Origin: Planctobacterium marinum | GTDB lineage: Bacteria; Pseudomonadota; Gammaproteobacteria; Enterobacterales; Alteromonadaceae | Direction: 5' to 3' | DNA: 64,000 nucleotides | NCBI RefSeq assembly: GCF_036322805.1 | Contig: NZ_AP027272.1 | Span: 1,922,001 to 1,986,000, forward strand | Notes under the pieces: model-generated | What the model was told of the DNA's origin: nothing | The model's input: only the letters and a program-made list of their open reading frames with translations | Database searches by the model: none | Position numbers and translations under genes: made by a program | Shown: positions 37,815 through 46,954 of the stretch, piece after piece | Layout: the number at the start of each line of letters is the position of its first letter | Position numbering within the stretch: position 1 is the first letter of the stretch

Positions 37815-39299
37815 CTATGACAACTTTTTTTCCATGGATACAAAGTCGCCCTGCAGAGCAGCAGAGCTAGATTTTGTCGCCTTACTCACTATTACAATCG
37901 CTATGGTTGCAGCCAAAAACCCGGGCACAATTTCATAAAGTTGGCTGCTCAATGGCTGGTTGTCGGTGCCGATGGGTGCATAAATCCAAACCAGCACGGT
38001 AATGGCCCCCGTTAACATACCCGCAATGGCGCCAGCACGTGTGGTGTGCTTCCAGAATAGGCTAAATAAAATTAGCGGACCAAATGAAGCGCCAAATCCG
38101 GCCCAAGCGTTTGAAACCAGCGAGAGTATTGAGCTGTCGCGGTCATGCGCTATATAAATTGCTAGTGCTGCTACGAGGAATATACTGATACGGCTCACCA
38201 ACAGTACCTTGTTTTGCGGTGCCTGACGGTCGATAAATTCATGGTAAAGGTCTGTGGCCAAAGAGCTAGAGGTCACCAGTAACTGTGAAGATATGGTACT
38301 CATAATCGCCGCCAGGATAGCCGCTAATAAGAATCCCGAAATAAAGGGGTGGAACAGGGTATTGGACAACAATATGAATATAGTTTCAGGATCAGATAGT
38401 GACAGCTGCATCTGCTGCACGTAAGCCAGTCCGGTCAAGCCAACACTCAAAGCTCCGATCAAGGTTACCAGCATCCAGCTCATGCCAATTTTACGAGCGA
38501 CTTTAAGTTCTTTAACGCCGGAAATCGCCATAAAACGCACGATGATATGGGGCTGACCGAAATAGCCCAGTCCCCATGCCATACTAGAAACAATAGCGAT
38601 TGCAGAAACGCCATTGACTAAATTAAAGGCCTCGGCATTGACTTGCTCGATAATGGTGCCGGTTTCGGAAATTCCACCCAATTGAAAAATTGCAACAACA
38701 GGTACCATGATCAAAGCAACGAACATGATGCAGCCTTGTACAAAATCCGTCATGCTCACGGCGAGATAGCCGCCAAATAATGTATATACAACTACGATGC
38801 CTGCGGTGATATACAGTCCCAATTCGTAGGGAAGTTCAAACGCACTTTCGAATAACTTGCCACCGCCAACGACACCTGAAGAGGTGTATATGGCGAAGAA
38901 AATAATGATAACCACGGCAGATATAATGCGCAGTAGACGAGTGTTGTCTTTAAAGCGGCTTTCCAGAAAATCCGGAATAGTTAATGAGTTAGTCACTTCG
39001 GTATAGGTTCTCAGCCTTGGCGCAACAAAAGTGTAATTACACCAGGCGCCAATTAGCAATCCAACGCCGATCCAACTGCTGGCGAGCCCACTGATATACA
39101 TTGCACCGGGCAAGCCCATTAACATCCAGCCGCTCATATCAGAAGCGCCCGCTGATAATGCGGTTACCGCAGGGCCAACTTTGCGCCCACCCAGTAAGAA
39201 GCCAGAAACAGATGCGTCATTGGTTTTAAAGGCAAACAGGCCAATAGCTAACATGGCCGTAAAATAGATGGCGAGAGCGAGAAGTAGGTAGGGGTCCAT
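37815..39299 (-). CDS. putP: Sodium/proline symporter
   Basis: A 494-residue member of the sodium:solute symporter family, with about 13 predicted membrane helices. The PutP-specific block GASDMSGWMLMGLPGA, the FLLGGRKVGP segment near the N-terminus and GYFGQPHIIVRFMAI support the proline assignment. It imports proline with sodium for use as carbon, nitrogen or osmolyte. No putA is found nearby. An inverted repeat after the gene may end its transcript. Confidence 0.93.
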   Translation of the reverse strand: MDPYLLLALAIYFTAMLAIGLFAFKTNDASVSGFLLGGRKVGPAVTALSAGASDMSGWMLMGLPGAMYISGLASSWIGVGLLIGAWCNYTFVAPRLRTYTEVTNSLTIPDFLESRFKDNTRLLRIISAVVIIIFFAIYTSSGVVGGGKLFESAFELPYELGLYITAGIVVVYTLFGGYLAVSMTDFVQGCIMFVALIMVPVVAIFQLGGISETGTIIEQVNAEAFNLVNGVSAIAIVSSMAWGLGYFGQPHIIVRFMAISGVKELKVARKIGMSWMLVTLIGALSVGLTGLAYVQQMQLSLSDPETIFILLSNTLFHPFISGFLLAAILAAIMSTISSQLLVTSSSLATDLYHEFIDRQAPQNKVLLVSRISIFLVAALAIYIAHDRDSSILSLVSNAWAGFGASFGPLILFSLFWKHTTRAGAIAGMLTGAITVLVWIYAPIGTDNQPLSSQLYEIVPGFLAATIAIVIVSKATKSSSAALQGDFVSMEKKLS

Positions 39300-39395
39300 A
39301 AAAATTCCGTGTTGTTATTGTTCTTTTCTGAATTGAAGTCCCATGATGACATTTTCTGACGATAAAAATCCAGTTTTGTGCCCCAGCACTAACAA

Positions 39396-39418
39396 TAAAA
39401 AAATCCGCCGAAGCGGAT
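39396..39418 (-). terminator. Rho-independent terminator of the sigma/DUF3379 operon
   Basis: Read on the minus strand, the stem ATCCGC/GCGGAT has a TTCG tetraloop and a T7 tail. It lies 27 bases after the DUF3379 stop codon. Confidence 0.85.
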
Positions 39419-39444
39419 CTCTTATAATCGTATTAAAGTGCGGC

Positions 39445-40218
39445 TTAAGCCGAAAACCGCATGGCGTTTTTCAGCCTGGATTCCAGTTCTTCATTCAGCT
39501 TGCCTTTTTCACCAATGATAGTGACATCGGCTTTTTGCGCCTTCCAACTTTTGCCTTCAAAGGCACTATCCTGGAAGTGGCTGTCGATTTGTTTCTCAAA
39601 ATCTTCAGGGGTGACAAACAAGGTAATGTTGCCTTGCTCAGTTTGCATTACCATGTGCAGGCTTTTCTGATTTTCAAAAAAACAAAAGTTAGCGTAGGTT
39701 ATTTTTCCAATTGTTTGCAGCATCTCTCCGCCAAATGTTGCCAGCTTGGTATTTATCTCATCAAGAGATACATCTCGAGATACTCGTTGTGTATATTCTT
39801 GTTCATGGTACATATGGGCCATTGCCAGATCCGCGCCGGTGCGGATGTCTGGTGATTGACCGAAAAAGGTAAAACTCAAACCAACTGCAAACGCGATGCT
39901 TGCTGCCATAGCTAACTGAATGTAATGGTTGCGTCGATTGGGCAGAGTAACTACCTTGTCGCTTGCCTGTATCGATGAATTAGCCTCTTCTGCAACGTTT
40001 AATTCCTGCTCAGGTATTGCCGATAGCTTTGCTGCTAAGCCCTCTGGTACAGCAACATTACTCGCTTTTTGTATGGCCTCTTCTAGTGCCTGCATTTCGT
40101 TGCGATAAACTTTTAGCGTCTCATCTTGCGCTATCGCATGCATAATGGCCTCATCCTCACTGAAGGGGTCGGCAGCAATCGCTTGTTTAATTTGTTCTAA
40201 ATCCGATGTGGATGTCAT
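39445..40218 (-). CDS. DUF3379 membrane protein, probable anti-sigma factor
   Basis: A 257-residue protein with one predicted membrane helix (about residues 100-121). The cytoplasmic N-terminal region contains the DUF3379 pattern (PFSEDEAIMHAIAQDETLKVYRNEM...) and the C-terminal domain lies outside the membrane. It follows an ECF sigma factor gene with two bases between them, the usual partner arrangement. It lacks the HxxxCxxC zinc motif of ZAS anti-sigma factors. The role of holding the sigma factor at the membrane is inferred from context. Confidence 0.8.
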   Translation of the reverse strand: MTSTSDLEQIKQAIAADPFSEDEAIMHAIAQDETLKVYRNEMQALEEAIQKASNVAVPEGLAAKLSAIPEQELNVAEEANSSIQASDKVVTLPNRRNHYIQLAMAASIAFAVGLSFTFFGQSPDIRTGADLAMAHMYHEQEYTQRVSRDVSLDEINTKLATFGGEMLQTIGKITYANFCFFENQKSLHMVMQTEQGNITLFVTPEDFEKQIDSHFQDSAFEGKSWKAQKADVTIIGEKGKLNEELESRLKNAMRFSA

Positions 40219-40221
40219 TAC

Positions 40222-40719
40222 TCACTTCTCGCCTTTTTCAAGGGCATCTTTCAATTGATTTCGGGCCCTAAACAATCTGGTCATTACTGTGTTTTTATTA
40301 AGTTGCAACTCTTGTGCAATTTCTTCGCCATTGAAGCCGAATATTACCTGTAACATCAATGGCTCTCGGTACTCATCACTCAGGTTCGCCATCAATCCGT
40401 GTAACTCATCATGTTCTAACTGAGTATCATGATGAGGGCCTTCATCAGCCAAGGAAACGTCATCCATATCCACCAGGTCGAATTGTTTTCGTTCAAATCG
40501 GCGTGCATTTTCTCGCCGTAAGATAGTGATAAGCCATGCTTTGGCGGCTTTGTCATCCTTGAGTGAATCAAGTGATTTCCAGGCTCTTAAAAAGGTTTCC
40601 TGAACAACGTCCTCTGCTATGGCTTTGTCTTTTATCAGCCAATAAGCGTAACGATAAACGTCGCTATGCAGGTCCTTCACCAGCTTTTCATACTTTCTTT
40701 GCTTTTCCTGAGTATTCAT
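40222..40719 (-). CDS. ECF-type RNA polymerase sigma factor
   Basis: A 165-residue sigma-70 family protein. Region 2 is YRYAYWLIKDKAIAEDVVQETFLRAWKSL, with LITILRREN. Region 4 is LSDEYREPLMLQVIFGFNGEEIAQELQLNKNTVMTRLFRARNQL. Region 3 is absent, as in ECF factors. It likely redirects RNA polymerase to an envelope-stress or similar regulon, held in check by the next gene. The palindrome GTGATTTCATCAC (40749-40761) lies just upstream. Confidence 0.93.
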   Translation of the reverse strand: MNTQEKQRKYEKLVKDLHSDVYRYAYWLIKDKAIAEDVVQETFLRAWKSLDSLKDDKAAKAWLITILRRENARRFERKQFDLVDMDDVSLADEGPHHDTQLEHDELHGLMANLSDEYREPLMLQVIFGFNGEEIAQELQLNKNTVMTRLFRARNQLKDALEKGEK

Positions 40720-40748
40720 TGGGACCGTATCAAGTTATTTTTACTTTC

Positions 40749-40761
40749 GTGATTTCATCAC
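40749..40761. promoter_or_regulatory. GTGA-N5-TCAC palindrome upstream of the sigma factor
   Basis: The perfect palindrome GTGATTTCATCAC lies 30 bases before the sigma factor start. The half-sites resemble CRP sites, but the spacer is five bases, not six. A similar GTGAATTTCTCAC lies upstream of fadI. The binding protein is unknown. Confidence 0.35.
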
Positions 40762-40904
40762 AATTTTTATACTTTTGTTATAAATCGTACCTGATAGTTT
40801 ACAAAGGAAAACCTTAATATGGCCCGAGGTATAAATTCGGGCCTATCTGATACACGTATTCAACGGATATTACGTTGTTTTAACCAGCAATTAAACCACA
40901 CTGC

Positions 40905-42614
40905 TTATGTCGTGGGATAGAGTGGTGCCGGGTTTGTTGTGGTTGAGTTATTGCGGGTTTGTTTTTGCTGCTTCTGAGCCACACTTAGCAGAGCTTTCAG
41001 CACCGCCTTTTCATCGCCACTGGACTGCTTGCCATAAAAATGACCATAAAAGTTATCAATGGCTTGTTTCAGCTCCGCATTGCCTAACATTTCGAGGTGA
41101 GTATAAACCGAGACGTTATGCGCCCCCGAAACGCTGCTTAGCCAGGGCAGCAACAGTTGATGGATGCGATTCAAGTCCGGCTGTTTGCGCATCAGCTCCT
41201 TTTGAAGCTCCTGCCAATGAGGCTTAGTGGTTTTGGCTGCTACAGTTGCTATCGGCGCTGTAGCCTTTCGAGTTTTAGACGAGATATACCACGCGATTAA
41301 GGTGATAAGCCATAACCCGCCTAAAATCCAGCTACTTATCGACCACCATTGTGGTGTGTTAATCGTTTGATGAGCGGTATCACTAATTTGACTCGTGGTT
41401 GGAACGACAGGCTCAATTTGTGTGTTATCGGGCAATGCTTGCGGTGCATTGGCTGGCGGCAACACCTGAATTGTGCGCGCAGGCAAGGTGGCAGTTTCGG
41501 TTTTTTTAGTGATCACATTAAACCAATTGAGCGAAACTTCAGGAATAATCATGGTGCCCGCTTCATTGGGGATAAGGGCTACCGTCTCAGTTCGCTGAGC
41601 AACTATGGTACCATTGCGCTGTACTCTGGCGGTATCCGCCTGGTCTGGATAAGCTTTCATTGCAGGGGGATACAGGGTATCCAGTTCTGGCAACTGGGTT
41701 TCGGTAACGCCTACGGCAGTAAGAGTTATGGTGCGTGTGACTGGAGTGCCCACGCGATATTCATCGTCAGGTGTTTGCCATTCTTCGGTTAATTGTACGA
41801 ACTCAGATGGCAACCAGTGCTCGTTATAGCCTTCTGGGATGGGCAGTACCTGAACATCCACATCTTTGGCGATACGCTGTACATTGCGGGTTCGATTGAA
41901 AAAACCAAAACTCTGTCGATTGTTATCTACCACTTCACCATCAAATAGCGGTCCTCTGATGGTAAATTCCCCACTGCTATTGGGAATGATAGAAAACGTG
42001 CGTTCGATAATTCGGTAGCGTTTGCCATCAATGATATCAGTAAATTCTCTATCTTTGCCTACTTGCTCAATGTCAGCACCCGGTAATTCTGGCTGACTCA
42101 AGCTGCCGCTTTGTAAATCCACAGCAAGGTGAAGGCGGGTTGTGTATTTGATTTGTTGTTGTACGTAAACTATATCGCGCTCCGCTTCAGCGGTGATATA
42201 AATATCACGGGTTTGAGTGGCATTGGCGGAGGATACCGGGACAACTTCTATGTTGATGGGGGCAGTGGTTAACCCCGCCACATTTAGCGCCGGGATGGTA
42301 AAGGTACCGGGCGTTCTGGGTATTAGTGTCGTGGTCCACGTAGTGGAACGGGTTGTTTCAAAATTGATCATTTGGGTTTGGCGGCTGACACTAGTGCGCC
42401 CAACAACAAAATCGCGTAGCAGCGGTGAATTCTCAAATTCATCGCCGGGTACGTCATCATTGACGGTAACGGTTAGACGGAAGGACTCTTCTACCATTAC
42501 CGGGTTTTTGTCTACGGTGGCTATCGCTTCAGTTGGCGCGGCGAAGCTCAATCTTGCACTAAAGGCAAACAAACAAATAAATAGCAATACTGTGTGTTTA
42601 ACGTGAATTTGCAT
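40905..42614 (-). CDS. BatD-family membrane protein
   Basis: A 569-residue exported protein with a signal peptide (ends SFAAP). A series of beta-sandwich segments follow the BatD pattern: ATVDKNPVMVEESFRLTVTV at the start, and WTTTLIPRTPGTFTIPAL later. A membrane helix follows (WISSWILGGLWLITLIAWYIS-like, about residues 438-458), with a cytoplasmic tail. BatD is a component of the aerotolerance-type Bat operon. Its molecular role is unknown, though it probably works in the periplasm with the VWA proteins. It is the last gene of the MoxR/VWA operon, with three bases separating it from the preceding gene. Confidence 0.88.
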   Translation of the reverse strand: MQIHVKHTVLLFICLFAFSARLSFAAPTEAIATVDKNPVMVEESFRLTVTVNDDVPGDEFENSPLLRDFVVGRTSVSRQTQMINFETTRSTTWTTTLIPRTPGTFTIPALNVAGLTTAPINIEVVPVSSANATQTRDIYITAEAERDIVYVQQQIKYTTRLHLAVDLQSGSLSQPELPGADIEQVGKDREFTDIIDGKRYRIIERTFSIIPNSSGEFTIRGPLFDGEVVDNNRQSFGFFNRTRNVQRIAKDVDVQVLPIPEGYNEHWLPSEFVQLTEEWQTPDDEYRVGTPVTRTITLTAVGVTETQLPELDTLYPPAMKAYPDQADTARVQRNGTIVAQRTETVALIPNEAGTMIIPEVSLNWFNVITKKTETATLPARTIQVLPPANAPQALPDNTQIEPVVPTTSQISDTAHQTINTPQWWSISSWILGGLWLITLIAWYISSKTRKATAPIATVAAKTTKPHWQELQKELMRKQPDLNRIHQLLLPWLSSVSGAHNVSVYTHLEMLGNAELKQAIDNFYGHFYGKQSSGDEKAVLKALLSVAQKQQKQTRNNSTTTNPAPLYPTT

Positions 42615-42617
42615 GAT

Positions 42618-44468
42618 CTACCAGTTTTTTTGTTGTGAATTAGGGAGACGCTGACGCTGGCGGCGCTTTTGCTCCAGCAACATTTTTCGTTTCAATAAGA
42701 ATGCCGGGTCATCTGGCACTTTACGCAACCAGTTTTCAATTTTTTGCAGCTGTTCTTTTTGTTCATCGGTTAGCTCAGGTTGCTCTTGCATCTGGGCTTG
42801 CTGTTCTTGTTGGCTTTCCTGCTCTTGTTGCTGTTGCTCCGATTGCGCCTCTTGCTCTTGTTGTTCTTGTTCCTGCTGCTGCGATTCTTGCGATTGTTGC
42901 TCGGATTGTTGCTCTTGTTGTTCTTGTTCTGAGCTGTCTTGTTGCTGCGAGCTATCCTGCTGCTCTTGCTGCTGGTTTTCATCACTTTGAGAATCTTGCT
43001 GTTGTTCTTGATCTGATTGCTGCTCCTGATCCTGCTCGGAATCTTCAGAGCTTTCAGAGTTTTGCTCTTGATTTTGCTGCTGTTGCTGTTCTAACAAATC
43101 TTCCAGGAATTGTTTATTCTCAGCCGCGTTAGGGTAGTCAGGATCCATTTTCAGCACCCGCTCGTAGGCGGCGATAGCTTCCTGAAACTGTTGTGATTGT
43201 GCCAAACTGTTGGCAAGACCAAAATTGCCATCAGGTGTGTCGAGTCCTGAGTATACTTCAGCAGCAGCTTCGTAATCTCCAGCGTTAAAATGAGATAAAC
43301 CTTTCCACAGAGGGTCGTTAAATTGTTCCGCGGCGGTTGTAAAATCCTCCTGCTGATAACTCTGCGCACCTTGCTGGTCAGGGGTTTGCCATAAACCTTG
43401 CCACCAATTTGCAGAGGCCGGTTGAGGAGTCGCCGTAAACAATCCCACTAACACTACCGGAAGCACGCCTTTTCTGAAGCTGTACGCCGCAACAGGCAAT
43501 AAAAGCAATAATAACCAAGGACCAAATTCTCGCCACTGGTCGCCGAAGCTGTCTTCTGGGGCTTCACCTTGAGATTCCTGCGGTTCAAACAAGGCTTCAG
43601 TCAAGTATTGAATATCCGCATCATCAGGTCGACTCACAATTAACTTACCACCTGTACTGCTGGCAATGGTAGAGAGGGCGGAAGTGCGCAATCTGGGGAT
43701 GACCACGGCACCGGAACTGTCTTTTAAAAAATTGCCATTGATATCTTTTATCGGTGCGCCTTCCTCAGTGCCAATGGCGAGTATGTTTATTCTGTGTTCG
43801 TAGTCTGATAACAGGTTGCGGATTGGTGCCACTTCGGAAAGTTCTACTCCATCGGTGATCCAATATATTTCGCCACTTTGATAGCCTGCATTTTTTAACA
43901 GTTCAAAAGTGGTTTCCAGTGCAAACAGGGCATCACTGCCTTGAGATGGCATAATTTCAGGCGACAAACTGGGTATCAGTGCATGCAGGTTCTGAATATC
44001 GGAGGTGAGGGGACTGATCACAAATGCATCACCGGCATAGGCGACTAATCCTGTCTCGCCTTCTTCTAATAACGACACCAAGTCCATCGCTTTAAAGCGC
44101 GTTCGTGATAAGCGATTAGGCTTGATGTCCTCGGCTCGCATCGACATGGACATGTCCATTAACACCACTTTGCCTTTACTCACTTGATATACTGGTTGCG
44201 GTAATCGCTCCCATGTGGGGCCAGCCAATGCCAGACAGGTTAACATCCAACCGCAAAATAATAATAACCAAGGCGGCGTGTGTTGCTTTTCAGTTCGGGT
44301 GCTGATGAGATTGTCGTAAAGATGGTTAGCTAATACGCCCTGCCAACCTGATTGTTTCCGCACTTGTTTGCGCAACAAAAACAATAAAAATACCAACGGT
44401 AGCATCGCCAGCAACCACAAGGGGCGCAAAAATTGAAAGTTGTCCACAAGTGCTAATAAATCATTCAT
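42618..44468 (-). CDS. VWA-TPR membrane protein (BatB-BatC fusion type)
   Basis: A 616-residue protein. There are two N-terminal membrane helices, and then a von Willebrand A domain with the MIDAS motif DMSMS (in VVLMDMSMSMRAED). A further helix follows at about residues 315-345. After it come tetratricopeptide-like repeats (YEAAAEVYSGLDTPDGNFGLANSLAQ, FQEAIAAYERVLKMDPDYPNAAEN). About 115 residues consist almost wholly of Gln, Glu, Ser and Asp. The end is basic (LLKRKMLLEQKRRQRQRLP). BatB and BatC are separate genes in some bacteria, and here they are fused. The Gln-rich stretch is unusual in extent. The gene overlaps the upstream VWA gene by four bases. Confidence 0.9.
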   Translation of the reverse strand: MNDLLALVDNFQFLRPLWLLAMLPLVFLLFLLRKQVRKQSGWQGVLANHLYDNLISTRTEKQHTPPWLLLFCGWMLTCLALAGPTWERLPQPVYQVSKGKVVLMDMSMSMRAEDIKPNRLSRTRFKAMDLVSLLEEGETGLVAYAGDAFVISPLTSDIQNLHALIPSLSPEIMPSQGSDALFALETTFELLKNAGYQSGEIYWITDGVELSEVAPIRNLLSDYEHRINILAIGTEEGAPIKDINGNFLKDSSGAVVIPRLRTSALSTIASSTGGKLIVSRPDDADIQYLTEALFEPQESQGEAPEDSFGDQWREFGPWLLLLLLPVAAYSFRKGVLPVVLVGLFTATPQPASANWWQGLWQTPDQQGAQSYQQEDFTTAAEQFNDPLWKGLSHFNAGDYEAAAEVYSGLDTPDGNFGLANSLAQSQQFQEAIAAYERVLKMDPDYPNAAENKQFLEDLLEQQQQQNQEQNSESSEDSEQDQEQQSDQEQQQDSQSDENQQQEQQDSSQQQDSSEQEQQEQQSEQQSQESQQQEQEQQEQEAQSEQQQQEQESQQEQQAQMQEQPELTDEQKEQLQKIENWLRKVPDDPAFLLKRKMLLEQKRRQRQRLPNSQQKNW

Positions 44469-45469
44469 CTTGAAGCTCCCCTCAGCGAAAACAGCAGATT
44501 CCTGATAAGTGGTATTAACGCCATTAAAACTGTAGTGAAAAGGGCAAAGGCAAGCGGATAATAGAACAGTGCTTTTAGCGGACGCATTTGACGAGACTCC
44601 CGTTCTATAGGCTCCAGTTCATCTAATGTGGCGTAAATACTCTCCAGCTCTTGAACATCTCGAGCGCGGAAATATTGGCCGCCAGTGGCGTCAGCGAGCT
44701 CAGTGAGCATGGATTCATCCAGCTCTGCTGAAGGGTTAATACGACGATTACCGAATAACCCGCGGGCCATCATCTGATCGGCACCAACACCGATGGTGTA
44801 TACAGTAATGCCCTCAGCGACAGCCAGCTCTTGTGCTTGTGCAGGTTCAAGGTTACCTGCGGTGTTTTGGCCATCGGTGAGTAAGATTAACACCCTGTTT
44901 GAGTCTTCTTTCAGACGAAAGCGCTTTACTGCCAGACCCACTGCATCACCAATGGCGGTGCGCTCACCCACCAGTTTGATTAGCGATTCATTTAGCAGAG
45001 TTTTGACCGTTTCCCGGTCGTAAGTTAGCGGTGCTTGCAGATAGGCGGTATCACCAAACAAAATCAATCCGATGCGGTCACCCACTCGACGTTCAATAAA
45101 GTCGTTAAGTACGTATTTTATCATCTGCAGTCGATTAACCGTTCGACCATTGATGGACATATCTTCCATTTCCATACTGCCGGATAAATCTACTGCGATC
45201 ATCAGATCACGTCCTTCGGACGGGATACTGACGGGGTCGCCCAACCACTGTGGGCGTGCAGCGGCAATCACCAAAGACAGCCATGCAAGAGTTGCCAGAA
45301 ATAAGGTCAGGCGACTTTTGGAGGCGGGTTTATCCACTGTCTGCATACCCGAAGTTAACTGTGGCACCATAAGCGCGGCTTCTTGTTGATTGTTTTTACC
45401 CGGCAACAGACGAATCAGCAAGGGCAAGGGTAAAAACGCAAAAGCCCATATCCAGAGAAACTCAATCAT
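44465..45469 (-). CDS. VWA-domain membrane protein (BatA-like)
   Basis: A 334-residue protein with N-terminal membrane helices, a VWA domain containing the MIDAS sequence DLSGSMEMEDM, the LLTDGQNTAGN block and a C-terminal membrane helix (about residues 305-325). It belongs with the second VWA protein that it overlaps, and is thought to form part of a metal-dependent adhesion or assembly complex. The start overlaps the DUF4381 gene by eight bases. Confidence 0.92.
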   Translation of the reverse strand: MIEFLWIWAFAFLPLPLLIRLLPGKNNQQEAALMVPQLTSGMQTVDKPASKSRLTLFLATLAWLSLVIAAARPQWLGDPVSIPSEGRDLMIAVDLSGSMEMEDMSINGRTVNRLQMIKYVLNDFIERRVGDRIGLILFGDTAYLQAPLTYDRETVKTLLNESLIKLVGERTAIGDAVGLAVKRFRLKEDSNRVLILLTDGQNTAGNLEPAQAQELAVAEGITVYTIGVGADQMMARGLFGNRRINPSAELDESMLTELADATGGQYFRARDVQELESIYATLDELEPIERESRQMRPLKALFYYPLAFALFTTVLMALIPLIRNLLFSLRGASR

Positions 45470-45983
45470 GGCTTACCTCTGCGTTGCGCAATTGTTTCTT
45501 GCCGGGAGGTAAAGCCTGCTTTAGGTATTTTGTGGTCAACTGAATAACATCGATCTCTATTGCAATGCTCTGTTGGCCGCTGCGTTGATATAGTCCGGAA
45601 TCCAATGCCTGAAAAAGCGCTTCAAAGCGCGACTTTTTATTGGCTTTTATTTGCAGTTTCAAGAAGTCAGTCCAGCTTGCGCCATGCAAACTTGCCACAT
45701 GGGCAGGGGAAAAATAGCTAATAAAGACGCGTTTAATAATTTTATTACACTGAGCTAGTATATTGTCTGCATCATTTTGCAGTGTGCCAAGTGTTTTGAG
45801 AGCCTCCCGTAACGCTTTGCGTTTTTTGTATCTGGCGACCAACCAGAAACACAAACTCACCAGTGCAATCAAACTCACTGTGAGCAAAACCCACCAACCC
45901 CAGGCGAACGGCCACAAGCCAATTTCAGCGCCTTGAGGGTTTTGACTAAATGATTCAGGTAAATTTATTGGCATGCCTTGCAT
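45462..45983 (-). CDS. DUF4381 single-pass membrane protein
   Basis: A 173-residue protein. A short periplasmic head (INLPESFSQNPQGAEIGLWPFAWGWW) precedes one membrane helix (about residues 31-50) and a cytoplasmic helical tail. DUF4381 genes are regularly found between the DUF58 and VWA genes of MoxR operons. The role is unknown. Its first Met is at MQGMPINLPES; MPINLPES three codons later is an alternative. Confidence 0.8.
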   Translation of the reverse strand: MQGMPINLPESFSQNPQGAEIGLWPFAWGWWVLLTVSLIALVSLCFWLVARYKKRKALREALKTLGTLQNDADNILAQCNKIIKRVFISYFSPAHVASLHGASWTDFLKLQIKANKKSRFEALFQALDSGLYQRSGQQSIAIEIDVIQLTTKYLKQALPPGKKQLRNAEVSHD

Positions 45984-45993
45984 CTGTTCAACC

Positions 45994-46944
45994 TCAAGCT
46001 ATTTTTTGCAACGGGTTGAGCTGCATTTCTAGTGGTAAGCCACAATTAACATCCATCACTTGCACTTGTGCTTGCTCCAGCATCTTGCGATTTTCCGCCA
46101 TAAACCTGGCGTGAATTTGTTGATAGTCCATCGCCTGGTGATGTTCACCCAACGTAATGGTCTGGCGCTTTTTGCCATCGGTAATGGCAACGGTTTGCGG
46201 TAAAGACACCTTAGGTAACTGATGTTCAAAGGGGTCACTTATGCGGTAACCAATCACCTCGCAATGTCTGGACAGTTGCGACAGATGTCGTTGTGCAGTG
46301 GCGCTTAAGTGTAAAAAGTCACTTAAGATAAACACCGCAGAGCCGGGGCGTGCCAAACGTCGAATCCGGGCGCACGCGTCATCAAATACCTGTTCTGGTG
46401 TTTCAGACATGACATTTTCATGCAAGTTCTTAATACCACTTAATAACGACAGCACTGCTTTTTGCCGAGTCATGGGTTTGAATTCGCGATGTTGTTTTTC
46501 GTTGAAAATCAATCCACCAATTCGATCACCACGTTTGGCTGCGCTCCAGGCGATAAGTGCTCCCAGATGAGATGCCATCACTGATTTGAAGAGCAATTGC
46601 GTACCAAAGTGCATGGAGTGCGACAAGTCCACGAGAATAAAAACCGGTCTTTCTTTTTCTTCGCGAAATAACTTGGTGTGGGTTTTCCCCGTGCGGGCCG
46701 TCACTCGCCAATCAATTGCTCGGATATCGTCGCCCGGTTGATAATGGCGGGCCTCGTCAAATTCCATACCGCGACCTTTCATTTTGGTCAGGTAAGTGCC
46801 GGCCAGACGCGCCTGAACCGTTTTATGCGGATTCAGATTTAATAAGCTGGTTCTATTTCGGTAATACAGCAATTCGGCCATATCTACGGCAACGCCATTG
46901 CTGCGATGCTCTTTTAACCAGGTTGCAACATCAAACTGCGCCAT
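45994..46944 (-). CDS. DUF58 domain protein
   Basis: A 316-residue cytoplasmic protein. The DUF58 core GRGMEFDEARHYQPGDDIRAIDWRVTARTG is followed by a VWA-like fold with FILVDLSHSMHFG (a MIDAS-like DLSHS). DUF58 proteins accompany MoxR ATPases and may be their substrates or adaptors. It lies ten bases after moxR on the same strand. Confidence 0.92.
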   Translation of the reverse strand: MAQFDVATWLKEHRSNGVAVDMAELLYYRNRTSLLNLNPHKTVQARLAGTYLTKMKGRGMEFDEARHYQPGDDIRAIDWRVTARTGKTHTKLFREEKERPVFILVDLSHSMHFGTQLLFKSVMASHLGALIAWSAAKRGDRIGGLIFNEKQHREFKPMTRQKAVLSLLSGIKNLHENVMSETPEQVFDDACARIRRLARPGSAVFILSDFLHLSATAQRHLSQLSRHCEVIGYRISDPFEHQLPKVSLPQTVAITDGKKRQTITLGEHHQAMDYQQIHARFMAENRKMLEQAQVQVMDVNCGLPLEMQLNPLQKIA

Positions 46945-46954
46945 GCTGATCCTC

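Noticed and set aside
42760-43100. Repetitive DNA as a CRISPR array
   Set aside because: The repeats are degenerate codon repeats for Gln, Glu and Ser, with no constant spacer structure.
42701-43132. Hydrophobic Ala/Leu/Val-rich reading frame opposite the Gln-rich part of the VWA gene
   Set aside because: It is the complement of the CAG/GAA-rich repeat DNA, and its composition follows from that. It has no start signal.
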